A DNA stretch of 64,000 nt from Saprospiraceae bacterium (GTDB taxonomy: Bacteria; Bacteroidota; Bacteroidia; Chitinophagales; Saprospiraceae), in NCBI GenBank assembly GCA_016787345.1, contig JAEUUU010000130.1, positions 1-64,000 of the forward strand, in the 5' to 3' direction. The notes beneath the pieces are model-generated. The model was not told where the DNA came from and made no database searches. It was given only the letters and a program-made list of their open reading frames with translations. Both the position numbers and the translations under genes were made by a program. Below, one piece after another: positions 7,874-15,783 of this stretch. How positions within the stretch are numbered: position 1 is the stretch's first letter; every line of letters starts with the position of its first letter.

Positions 7874-10123
7874 ATGGCCAGCACCTTTTCCGGCGTTTTT
7901 GCCGGCAAATTCACTTTTTATTCCACCCAGTCCGGCGGCCCGAATTATTACCTGACCACCTGCCGGGTGTCCGACGGCAACCACGGCTGGATTTATTACC
8001 CGGGCATGAACGGCGCCACTGTGGGTACAGTCGAAAAATTTCTGTTGTACAAATTTCCCGACGGCACGTTCAGGATTCAATCGGGCGACCTCCGCTGGCT
8101 GGCGTACCAGTCGTCTGGCAATTTTATCGAATACACCGACGACCCGACGCAGGCGGCGGCATTCAGCATCGGCGGCAACGACCTGGGCAGCACCACGCTC
8201 CAGTTCAACCAGCAACCCGTGTATTACCAGATCCTCAACAATTTGCAGGCGCCCAATCTGCTGACGCTGAACAAGGTGAACGATTCCCTTTCCATCTTTG
8301 CCAGGGTACAGATCACGCCTTCGATCGACGACATCAACTCGTCCAAATCAGCGGCAAACGGCGATTTTACCAACGCCATTTTGCTCGGACAAAGCCTGCA
8401 GGGGGTCAACTTCACGGGCGCCAATTTTACCGGCGCCCAACTGGCGGGGGCCAGTTTCAACGGCTCCACCCTCGACCAGGCCATCATGAGCCAGACCAAT
8501 CTGCAGGGCTTCAACTGGGGCACGCCCGCATCGGCCGTCGGCATCGACCTGACCGGCTCCAATGCAAGCGGTTGTGTATTCGGCGTTGCGTCCAGTGCCC
8601 AGCCCATCAACTGCTCCAATGCGAAGTTGACCGGCGCCAACCTGAGCGGCGCCAACCTCGTCAACCTCAACCTGCAAGGCGCGCAACTGGGCAATGCCAG
8701 TCTGGTCGGCGCAACGCTCGACTACGCCAACCTGACCAAAGCCAACCTGAACGGGGTCGTGGCGCTCGGCGCAAGTTTTCAACACGGCACGCTCAACAAT
8801 GTCAGCGCTCAGATGGGCAATTTTATCCAGGCCAATTTTAACGACGCCACACTGACGCAGGCCGCCATGGGCGCCAGCAGTTACCTGTTTTTGCTCAATG
8901 CCAGTTTTGAAAACGAACTGGAAACCTCAAAATACGTACAATCCGATCTGGTACAGGCTTTTAGCCAGGGCGGTGTATCGCTCGACCCCAACGCTGCCAT
9001 CGAGATCGTCATCAAAAACCAACTCTGGATGATTCTCGATCCCGCCGGGCCTTACAAACTCATGTCTGCCGACAGCGGTATTCTGGTATACAACAACAAC
9101 CCCAGCCTCAGTCCGGCCACTCTGGCGGGCGCATCCATGCAAAGAGCAGTGTTTTCCACGGCGAGTTTGTCGGGCGCCGACCTGCGGGGCGTGCAGGCCT
9201 CGTTCGGGGTATTCGACCATGCCGACATCGGCGACGCTTCGTTCAGCGGCGCCAGTCTGGTGCAGGCCAATTTTACACAAGCCAACCTGTCGGGCGCCGA
9301 TTTCAGCAATGCCGTGTTGTTACAAACCCTGTTTACGGGTTGCGTGGCGGGCCCGGGGGGCAATCGCAAAGCGATCTCGTTCGAATCCTCCCAATTGCAG
9401 GGCGCCGATTTCAGCAAAGCCACCTTCGCCGGCGCCATACTCGCCAACGGCGTGGTAGCCGACAACTACGGAGCCCCGCTGCTGCCGCTCGACCTGTCTT
9501 TTCAGACCGCGCTCAACAACGGCGACCTGTCGCAGATTACCCCGCTTTTCAAAAAGGCCGGCTACGACCTGGGGACCAACCCCGACGTTCAGTCCGCGCC
9601 ATTCTGGGTCATCGACAACAGCGCCTGCACGACCCCCAACGCCCCGAAACAGTACACAGCCGAACTGGTAGCCAACAGCATCCTCGTGTACGGCAATTCC
9701 AATACGCCGACACAAATGCCCGCGTCGTACAAACCTTTGTTCAATACTTCGACCGCTTCGCAAAACCTCGTTTCCATCTTCAGCCGGTACAATCTCGCGC
9801 TGGCGCTGAACGCCCCGATCACGCAAGGCAACGGATGGAACCTTTTGCCGGACACCGACGTGGCGTTTATTCGGAATTACCGCTTCCCGCAAATGAAGAT
9901 CATTCAGGAAACCAACTATTTGATGGCTTACGGCTATTCAATCGTGTTGCTTCAAACGCCCGGCGATACGCCCGAGACCTGGGCATTCGGCGCTACGATC
10001 AACCTGAACAACGCCCTGAATGCCGTCGCTATCGGCCCCTCCGGCGTTCCCTTCGGATGGATTCAGCAGGGCCTCGTCGATGGCGGTTTGTTCTATGTGC
10101 CCTTGCCGCCGCCGGCCTCCTGA
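7874..10123 (+). CDS. Pentapeptide-repeat protein, last gene of the TULIP operon
   Basis: This is a 749-residue protein. Residues 1-140 look beta-rich, with short repeated units resembling a beta-trefoil or fascin-like domain (tentative). Pentapeptide repeats of the A(N/D)LxG type run from about 160 to 330 and again from about 410 to 530, for example LTGANLSGANLVNL and LSGADLRGV. They are separated by a non-repeat insert (about 335-400) and followed by a 200-residue C-terminal domain I do not recognise. No signal peptide or sorting domain is seen. Pentapeptide repeats form a right-handed quadrilateral beta helix, often a binding scaffold. Its placement 24 bp after the last TULIP copy suggests a shared function. 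The last 31 bp overlap the 3' end of the convergent membrane-protein gene. Confidence 0.8.
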   Translation: MASTFSGVFAGKFTFYSTQSGGPNYYLTTCRVSDGNHGWIYYPGMNGATVGTVEKFLLYKFPDGTFRIQSGDLRWLAYQSSGNFIEYTDDPTQAAAFSIGGNDLGSTTLQFNQQPVYYQILNNLQAPNLLTLNKVNDSLSIFARVQITPSIDDINSSKSAANGDFTNAILLGQSLQGVNFTGANFTGAQLAGASFNGSTLDQAIMSQTNLQGFNWGTPASAVGIDLTGSNASGCVFGVASSAQPINCSNAKLTGANLSGANLVNLNLQGAQLGNASLVGATLDYANLTKANLNGVVALGASFQHGTLNNVSAQMGNFIQANFNDATLTQAAMGASSYLFLLNASFENELETSKYVQSDLVQAFSQGGVSLDPNAAIEIVIKNQLWMILDPAGPYKLMSADSGILVYNNNPSLSPATLAGASMQRAVFSTASLSGADLRGVQASFGVFDHADIGDASFSGASLVQANFTQANLSGADFSNAVLLQTLFTGCVAGPGGNRKAISFESSQLQGADFSKATFAGAILANGVVADNYGAPLLPLDLSFQTALNNGDLSQITPLFKKAGYDLGTNPDVQSAPFWVIDNSACTTPNAPKQYTAELVANSILVYGNSNTPTQMPASYKPLFNTSTASQNLVSIFSRYNLALALNAPITQGNGWNLLPDTDVAFIRNYRFPQMKIIQETNYLMAYGYSIVLLQTPGDTPETWAFGATINLNNALNAVAIGPSGVPFGWIQQGLVDGGLFYVPLPPPAS

Positions 10124-10734
10124 AAAAAGCGCCAGGTTCTGGCAAAAAACATATCAATCACAAATTTCACCCCGACCACCGCCGCGCCTACCAGTCGCGC
10201 TTCCTGCGCATCTCCCGTGCGGGGAATGAGGTGCTGTGTCAGCGCCATCAGGAGGGCCAGCAGTACAAGCAGTTGCGCGAAAGGCAGGCCCAACTCTTCC
10301 ATCGGGTCGGCTGTTTTGAAGCGGCCGTTTCCGAAATAATGCAGCAGCAAACCTGCTCCGTAACCCAGCATCAGCATCCGGCTTTGCCCGGCAACACCGC
10401 CCAGACCCGCCGCATAGTTGCCCTCCGAAAAACCTTTGAGTGTAAACGTGACCGTCAGCAGGATGAATGCGCAGCCCATCACCAGTCCGAATACCAAAAG
10501 CCCCGCCTTTCGCCACAACAAGTCGCCGAAGGGCCTGCCCTGCAGGGCAAAAAGCATCCGGATCAGTGCTGTGGCCACGATCAGTATCGCTTCCCACCAG
10601 AACAGATAAACCACCCCGGCAGGCGGCCATTGCAGGAAAAAAAGGCCGATCAGGGCGACTGCCAGGGTGTATATCGGCAGCCACCAGGGGCGGGGTGTCT
10701 GAAAAACGGGTTTTTCAAATATGTTTGCAGGCAT
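10093..10734 (-). CDS. Conserved polytopic membrane protein (DUF6498-like)
   Basis: The 213-residue product has about five to six hydrophobic segments (for example LPIYTLAVALIGLFFLQW, LLVFGLVMGCAFILLTVTF and LLVLLALLMALTQHLI) and a loop with FGNGRF. The pattern resembles the DUF6498 family of uncharacterised inner-membrane proteins; I am not certain of the family. Its 3' end overlaps the convergent pentapeptide-repeat gene by 31 bp. Upstream it is divergent from an exported DUF1349-like protein whose start is only 22 bp away, so the two promoters must overlap each other's coding sequence or be very compact. Confidence 0.7.
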   Translation of the reverse strand: MPANIFEKPVFQTPRPWWLPIYTLAVALIGLFFLQWPPAGVVYLFWWEAILIVATALIRMLFALQGRPFGDLLWRKAGLLVFGLVMGCAFILLTVTFTLKGFSEGNYAAGLGGVAGQSRMLMLGYGAGLLLHYFGNGRFKTADPMEELGLPFAQLLVLLALLMALTQHLIPRTGDAQEARLVGAAVVGVKFVIDMFFARTWRFFQEAGGGKGT

Positions 10735-10756
10735 GTTTCATGTTAAAGGAAAAACA

Positions 10757-11434
10757 ATGTATATGAAAAGCATCAGACTCTACGGCCTGCTGGCCTTGTC
10801 CTTCCTGACAAATGTAGTTGTTTCGGCACAGCCAACTGCCCCGCCGTTGATCGACGGCATCCCGCACCTGCTTTTCTGGGAGAATAAACCCGAAACGTTT
10901 TCTTATCAAAACGGCGTCCTCACGATTGTTGCCGGCGCCGAAACGGATATGTTTCGCGACCCGAACGTCACGTACAACACCGATAACGCACCCAAACTCC
11001 TGTTTCATCCCGACCGCGATTTTATTCTTTCCGCGCGTATCGAGCACGCTTTCGACAGCAAATGGGACGGCGGAGCGATTGTGCTGAAAAACGACAGCCT
11101 CAGCTGGATCAAATTCTGCTTCGAACGGGATTATACCGGGGCGCGACGGGTGGTCAGCGTGGTTACCAAAAACATCTCGGACGACAGCAATTCCATCGAA
11201 ATCAGGAAGGATTGGGTGTATTTCAAAATCGCCAAAGCCGGAAAAGTCATCACCCTCTATTGCTCCGAAAACGGCCGGCGCTGGCTGCTGGTGCGCCATT
11301 TTCAATTCGACGCCGCCCCCGACGTCAGCGTCGGTTTCCTGGCCCAGTCGCCCACCGGAAAACGTTGCACCGTCCGTTTTTCCGAGATCAAATACGAAGC
11401 AAGGGCCATCAAAGACCCCTATCTCGGCGATTGA
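10757..11434 (+). CDS. Exported DUF1349-like (concanavalin-fold) protein
   Basis: The product has a Sec signal peptide (SIRLYGLLALSFLTNVVVSA, then QPTAPP) followed by about 200 residues resembling the DUF1349 / LamG-like jelly-roll family: a WENKPETF start, WDGGAIVLKNDSLSWIKFCFE and VGFLAQSPTGKRCTVRFSEI. The reading frame is open from 10721, but AGGA at 10747-10750 lies 6 nt before the ATG at 10757, which I take as the start; 10763 is an alternative. Family members bind or process carbohydrates in some cases, but no catalytic role can be assigned here. Confidence 0.75.
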   Translation: MYMKSIRLYGLLALSFLTNVVVSAQPTAPPLIDGIPHLLFWENKPETFSYQNGVLTIVAGAETDMFRDPNVTYNTDNAPKLLFHPDRDFILSARIEHAFDSKWDGGAIVLKNDSLSWIKFCFERDYTGARRVVSVVTKNISDDSNSIEIRKDWVYFKIAKAGKVITLYCSENGRRWLLVRHFQFDAAPDVSVGFLAQSPTGKRCTVRFSEIKYEARAIKDPYLGD

Positions 11435-11465
11435 ATCCGCATGCAAACAATCCACATCCAATGCT

Positions 11466-11975
11466 ATGAAACAAACGTTTTTCCTCCTGCTGGCAGGGTT
11501 CCTCGCCCTGACCCAACCGGCCGCTGCGCAACACGCCGATCCGCAACTCGCCGCCACCATCCTCCACCTCGACAGCCTTTTCTGGTCGGCCTACAACCGC
11601 TGCGACGTGGACGAAATGATCCGCTTTTTCAGCGACGACGTGGAGTTTTATCACGACAAGGGCGGACTGACCGCCGGGCGCGCCAATTTTGAAAACGCCC
11701 TGCGCAACGGATTGTGCGGCAACCCCGATTTCCGCCTGCGCCGCGAAGCCGTCCCCGGTACCGTCCGGGTTTTTCCACTCGCCAATGCCAATGGCATCTA
11801 CGGCGCTATACTGTCGGGCGAACACGTCTTTTACATTCGCGAAAACAACCGCCCCGAATACCTCGACGGCCACGCCAGCTTTACGCACGTCTGGCTCCTC
11901 ACCGACGGCGTCTGGAAAATGGCGCGGGTGCTGAGCTACGACCACGGGCCGGCGCAAGCGATCCGGCGGGAATAA
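11466..11975 (+). CDS. Exported NTF2/SnoaL-like (DUF4440) protein
   Basis: This 169-residue protein has a clear signal peptide (MKQTFFLLLAGFLALTQPAA, cleavage near AAAQ). The mature part has the cone-shaped NTF2-like pattern: LDSLFWSAYNRCDVDEMIRF, FFSDDVEFYHDKGGLT, and the closing strand pair VWLLTDGVWKMARVLSYDH typical of DUF4440/SnoaL proteins. No catalytic residues can be assigned with confidence. It lies 31 bp after the DUF1349-like gene on the same strand. A repeat-rich convergent region follows. Confidence 0.75.
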   Translation: MKQTFFLLLAGFLALTQPAAAQHADPQLAATILHLDSLFWSAYNRCDVDEMIRFFSDDVEFYHDKGGLTAGRANFENALRNGLCGNPDFRLRREAVPGTVRVFPLANANGIYGAILSGEHVFYIRENNRPEYLDGHASFTHVWLLTDGVWKMARVLSYDHGPAQAIRRE

Positions 11976-11994
11976 GGGCCGGGTTTCATGGCGT

Positions 11995-12014
11995 CCCATG
12001 ACTGAAGTCATGGG
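11995..12014. repeat. REP-like hairpin, first copy
   Basis: A perfect 8-bp inverted repeat (CCCATGAC / GTCATGGG) encloses the tetraloop TGAA and is followed by CTGTTATGG. Its architecture matches the second hairpin at 12134-12153 in the opposite orientation, so the two make a BIME-like pair between convergent genes. Confidence 0.6.
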
Positions 12015-12080
12015 CTGTTATGGGCACGTTGGCATGGGCTGTTATGGGCACATTGTCATGGGCTGTTATAGGTACGTTGC
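12009..12080. repeat. Three tandem 24-bp repeats
   Basis: Three head-to-tail units begin at 12009, 12033 and 12057, each with core CATGGGCTGTTATGGGCAC. The first two are nearly identical and the third has four or so substitutions. The first unit overlaps the 3' arm of the REP-like hairpin, so the tandem array appears to have grown from that element's flank. Confidence 0.75.
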
Positions 12081-12133
12081 TGGAGGGGACAAATCCGATA
12101 CTCCTTTCGCCCCCAATCCAACATCGTTAACCG

Positions 12134-12153
12134 CCCGCGGCTTCAGCCGCGGG
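12134..12153. repeat. REP-like hairpin, second copy, inverted
   Basis: A perfect 8-bp inverted repeat (CCCGCGGC / GCCGCGGG) with loop TTCA lies just downstream of the nifJ stop codon at 12166. Read on the minus strand it is followed by CGGTTA, paralleling CTGTTA after the first hairpin. It may also act as a transcription stop for nifJ, although no clear T-run follows. Confidence 0.55.
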
Positions 12154-12165
12154 TTTCCGATAGGT

Positions 12166-15100
12166 TTATGCCACCGGCTGAAACGCTTCCGCTTTCCAGC
12201 CCGCCATGTTTTCGTAGTTCTGCCAGCGCAGATCCACGATTTCCTGGGCCAGTCGCATCAGGTATTCAGCCTCATCCGGATTGGCGCGCAGCAGGTCTTT
12301 GTAGCGCAGTTCGTTGTAGGCATATTCCGTGAGCGGAATGGTCGGGCGCGGCGAATCGAGCACGAACGGATTCTTATCGGCGCGGCGCAACATGGGGTTG
12401 TAGCGCACCAGCGGCCAGTAGCCCGAAGCCACAGCCAGGCTTTGTTGGTCGAGCCCTTTTTCCATGTCGATACCGTGGGCGATGCAATGGCTGTACGCCA
12501 GAATGAGCGATGGCCCCGGATAAGCCTCTGCCTCGCGCATGGCGAGCAGGGTTTGTTGCGGGTTGGCGCCCATGGCGATCTGCGCCACGTACACGTTGCC
12601 GTACGAAATAGCCTGCATGGCCAGGTCTTTTTTGCCCACGCGTTTGCCCGCGGCGGCAAATTTGGCCGTCGCCGCCGTCGGCGTCGCCTTCGACATCTGT
12701 CCGCCGGTGTTGGAGTACACCTCGGTGTCGAGCACGAGCACATTGATGTCTTTGCCGCTGGCCATTGCGTGATCGAGGCCCGAAGAACCGATATCGTAAG
12801 CCCAGCCGTCGCCGCCCACCAGCCACACGCTGCGGCGCACAAAATGCTCCGACATGGAGCGCAAATGCGCCGCATCGGGGTGCCCGGATTGTTCGAGCAG
12901 GGCGTTGAGCCGTTCGACCCGCAGGCGTTGCAGGGCAATGTCGGTCTCCGTTTTTTGCGGGGCGGCCAGAATATCGTCGATCAATGCGGGATCGATGTCG
13001 CCTTTCATGCGTTGCAACAGTTCGCGGGCCATTTCCAGGTGCTTGTCGACCGAGATGCGCATACCCAGGCCGAATTCGGCGTTGTCTTCAAACAGCGAGT
13101 TGGACCAGGCCGGACCGCGTCCCTGCGCGTTTTTGGTCCAGGGCGTGGTGGGCAGGTTGCCGCCGTAAATGGAGGAACAACCCGTCGCATTGGCCACGAT
13201 AAGGCGGTCGCCAAACAACTGCGACAAGACGCGCAGATAGGGCGTTTCGCCACAACCGGCACAGGCGCCGGAGAACTCGAAAAGGGGTTCGAGAAACTGC
13301 GCGCCGCGCACCAGCGAGAAGTCGATCTGCGCGCGGTCGTTCACGGGCAGCGCTTCAAAAAAGCGGATGTTCGTTTTGTTTTCTTCGAGCACAGGCGCTT
13401 TGGCGGCCAGATTGATTGCCTTGCGCGATGCGTCGGCCGGATCGAGGGCCGGACAGGCTTCTACGCACAATTTGCAACCGGTACAGTCTTCCTGATACAC
13501 CTGCAAGGTATAGCGCGTATCGGGGAAACCCCGGGCATTGATCGGCGCCGACTGGAAGCCCTGCGGGGCTTGTTCGAGGTAATCTTCGTGGTAAAATTTG
13601 GCCCGGATCACGCTGTGCGGGCACACAAAACTGCAATTGCCGCACTGGATACATACGTCCGGTTCCCAAATCGGCACGAGGTCGGAAATGTTGCGTTTTT
13701 CCCACTTCGTGGTGCCGCTGGGATAGGTGCCGTCGGGCGGAAGGGCGCTCACGGGCAGTTCGTCGCCGCGGCCCTCCATCATCATGGCCGTGACCTCCTG
13801 CACAAATGCCGGCGCTTCTTCGGGCACGACCGGCGGGAAATCCGTCTGGTGCGCGCCGGCGTCGCGGCGGCTTACTTCGTAAAGGTGTTCGAGCGTCGCA
13901 TCGACGGCCAGGAAGTTTTGTTTGACCACGTCTTCCCCTTTTTTGCCGTAGGTCTTTTTGATCGCTTTTTTGATCTCCCCAATTGCTTCTTCCCTCGGCA
14001 ACACGCCCGAAAGGGCGAAAAAGCAGACCTGCATGATCGTGTTAATGCGGTTGCCCATGCCCACCTCGGCGGCTACGCGGGTAGCGTCGATGACGTAAAA
14101 GCGCAGGTTTTTGTCGCGAATGGCGTTCTGGACCGGCAGCGGCAACTCGGCCCAGATCTCGTCGGGGCCGTAGGGACTGTTGAGCAGGAAAGTCGCGCCG
14201 GGTTTGGCGAAGCGGAGCATGTCCGTTTTTTGGACAAAATTGAATTTGTGGCACGCCACGAAATCCGCTTCCCGGATCAGGTAAGGCGCCTGGATCGGAT
14301 TTTTCCCGAAGCGCAGGTGCGACACCGTTTGTGAGCCCGATTTTTTGGAATCGTATACAAAATACCCCTGCGCATGCAAAGGCGTGTTTTCGCCGATGAT
14401 CTTGATGCTGTTTTTGTTGGCCCCCACCGTACCGTCGGCGCCCAGGGCAAAGAACAGGGCCTGGGTCATGGTCGCGTCTTCGAGGTCGAATTCGGTGTAA
14501 GGCAAGCTGGTGTTCGACACGTCGTCGTGAATACCCACGGTGAAGTGGTTTTTCGGGCGCTCGTTTTTCAGTTCGTCAAAAACGGCGCGGACCATGCCGG
14601 GCGTGAATTCTTTGCTCGACAAGCCGTAGCGGCCGCCCACGATCCGGGGTACCGCCGGCAAAATGCCCTGGCTGTGCGCTTCCACGAGTGCGGTCACCAC
14701 GTCCTGATACATGGGTTCGCCGGCGGCGCCGGGTTCCTTGCAGCGGTCGAGTACGGCGATGCTGCGCACGGTGGGCGGCAAAACGGCTGCCAGATGCGCC
14801 ACGGAGAAAGGCCGGAACAGGCGCACTTGCACCACGCCGATTTTTTCACCCTGTTGCTGCAGCGCGCGGCAGGTTTCGCGGGCCGTCTGGGCGCCGGAGC
14901 CCATGAGCACGATCACGCGCTCGGCGTCGGGCGCGCCGTCGTATTCAAACAGCCGGTACGCGCGGCCGGTCAGCGCGGCAAATCGGTCCATCGCCGCCTG
15001 CACTGTTTCGGGGGTGCGGGCGTAGTACGGATTGGCGGTTTCGCGCCCCTGGAAATACACGTCGGGGTTTTGCGCGGTGCCGCGCACCACGGGCCGTTCG

Positions 15101-15735
15101 GGACTCAGCGCCCGGAGCCGGTGAGCGATCACCAGTTGCTCGGGGACCATCGTCCGGATCGTCTCGTCGGGGATCAGATCGATTTTATTGACCTCGTGCG
15201 AGGTGCGAAAACCATCGAAAAAATGGATAAACGGAATACGGGCTTCCAGGGTCGCCGCCTGGGCGATCAGCGCGGAGTCGTGCGCTTCCTGCACCGATGC
15301 CGAGCACAACATGGCAAAACCCGTGGTGCGGGCCGCCATCACGTCGCTATGATCGCCGAAGATCGACAAGGCCTGGGCTGCCAGCGAACGCGCCGCCACG
15401 TGAAACACCGCGCTGGTGAGCTCTCCGGCGATCTTGTACATGTTGGGCAACATGAGCATGAGGCCCTGCGAGGCGGTAAACGTGGTCGTCAAAGCGCCCG
15501 TTTGCAAAGCCCCGTGCACCGCGCCGGCTGCGCCGCCTTCGCTCTGCATTTCTATCACCTCGGGCACGTGTCCCCAGATGTTCTTCACCTTTTCAGCCGA
15601 CCATTCATCGGCCAGCTCGGCCATGGCGGAAGAAGGCGTGATGGGGTAGATCGCACAGACCTCGTTGACCCGGTAAGCGACATGGGCGGTCGCTTCATTG
15701 CCGTCGATCGTCACTTTTATAGTTGATTTCGACAT
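12166..15735 (-). CDS. nifJ: Pyruvate:ferredoxin (flavodoxin) oxidoreductase
   Basis: This is a single-chain 1189-residue enzyme of usual NifJ length. It oxidises pyruvate and CoA to acetyl-CoA and CO2 and passes electrons to ferredoxin or flavodoxin. The N-terminal domain opens with the usual AHVAYRVNEVCAIYPITPSS. Two 4Fe-4S motifs, CIQCGNCSFVCP (about residue 693) and CTGCKLCVEACP (about 747), mark the ferredoxin domain. The TPP domain shows CAGCGETPYLR, ATGCSSIYGGNLPTTPW and GGDGWAYDIGSSGLDHAMA. The upstream gene on the same strand, 48 bp away, encodes a flavin and Fe-S oxidoreductase that could re-oxidise the reduced ferredoxin, so the pair is probably an operon. Confidence 0.95.
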   Translation of the reverse strand: MSKSTIKVTIDGNEATAHVAYRVNEVCAIYPITPSSAMAELADEWSAEKVKNIWGHVPEVIEMQSEGGAAGAVHGALQTGALTTTFTASQGLMLMLPNMYKIAGELTSAVFHVAARSLAAQALSIFGDHSDVMAARTTGFAMLCSASVQEAHDSALIAQAATLEARIPFIHFFDGFRTSHEVNKIDLIPDETIRTMVPEQLVIAHRLRALSPERPVVRGTAQNPDVYFQGRETANPYYARTPETVQAAMDRFAALTGRAYRLFEYDGAPDAERVIVLMGSGAQTARETCRALQQQGEKIGVVQVRLFRPFSVAHLAAVLPPTVRSIAVLDRCKEPGAAGEPMYQDVVTALVEAHSQGILPAVPRIVGGRYGLSSKEFTPGMVRAVFDELKNERPKNHFTVGIHDDVSNTSLPYTEFDLEDATMTQALFFALGADGTVGANKNSIKIIGENTPLHAQGYFVYDSKKSGSQTVSHLRFGKNPIQAPYLIREADFVACHKFNFVQKTDMLRFAKPGATFLLNSPYGPDEIWAELPLPVQNAIRDKNLRFYVIDATRVAAEVGMGNRINTIMQVCFFALSGVLPREEAIGEIKKAIKKTYGKKGEDVVKQNFLAVDATLEHLYEVSRRDAGAHQTDFPPVVPEEAPAFVQEVTAMMMEGRGDELPVSALPPDGTYPSGTTKWEKRNISDLVPIWEPDVCIQCGNCSFVCPHSVIRAKFYHEDYLEQAPQGFQSAPINARGFPDTRYTLQVYQEDCTGCKLCVEACPALDPADASRKAINLAAKAPVLEENKTNIRFFEALPVNDRAQIDFSLVRGAQFLEPLFEFSGACAGCGETPYLRVLSQLFGDRLIVANATGCSSIYGGNLPTTPWTKNAQGRGPAWSNSLFEDNAEFGLGMRISVDKHLEMARELLQRMKGDIDPALIDDILAAPQKTETDIALQRLRVERLNALLEQSGHPDAAHLRSMSEHFVRRSVWLVGGDGWAYDIGSSGLDHAMASGKDINVLVLDTEVYSNTGGQMSKATPTAATAKFAAAGKRVGKKDLAMQAISYGNVYVAQIAMGANPQQTLLAMREAEAYPGPSLILAYSHCIAHGIDMEKGLDQQSLAVASGYWPLVRYNPMLRRADKNPFVLDSPRPTIPLTEYAYNELRYKDLLRANPDEAEYLMRLAQEIVDLRWQNYENMAGWKAEAFQPVA

Positions 15736-15783
15736 AGTCGTAAGTATTGATCAAAGAAAAATGAATAAAAAACCTGCCTGCGG

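Noticed and set aside
11998-14334. Long plus-strand open frame of 778 codons opposite nifJ
   Set aside because: It is antisense to a clear NifJ sequence with intact Fe-S and TPP motifs; its length reflects high-GC codon bias and its product has no recognisable domain.
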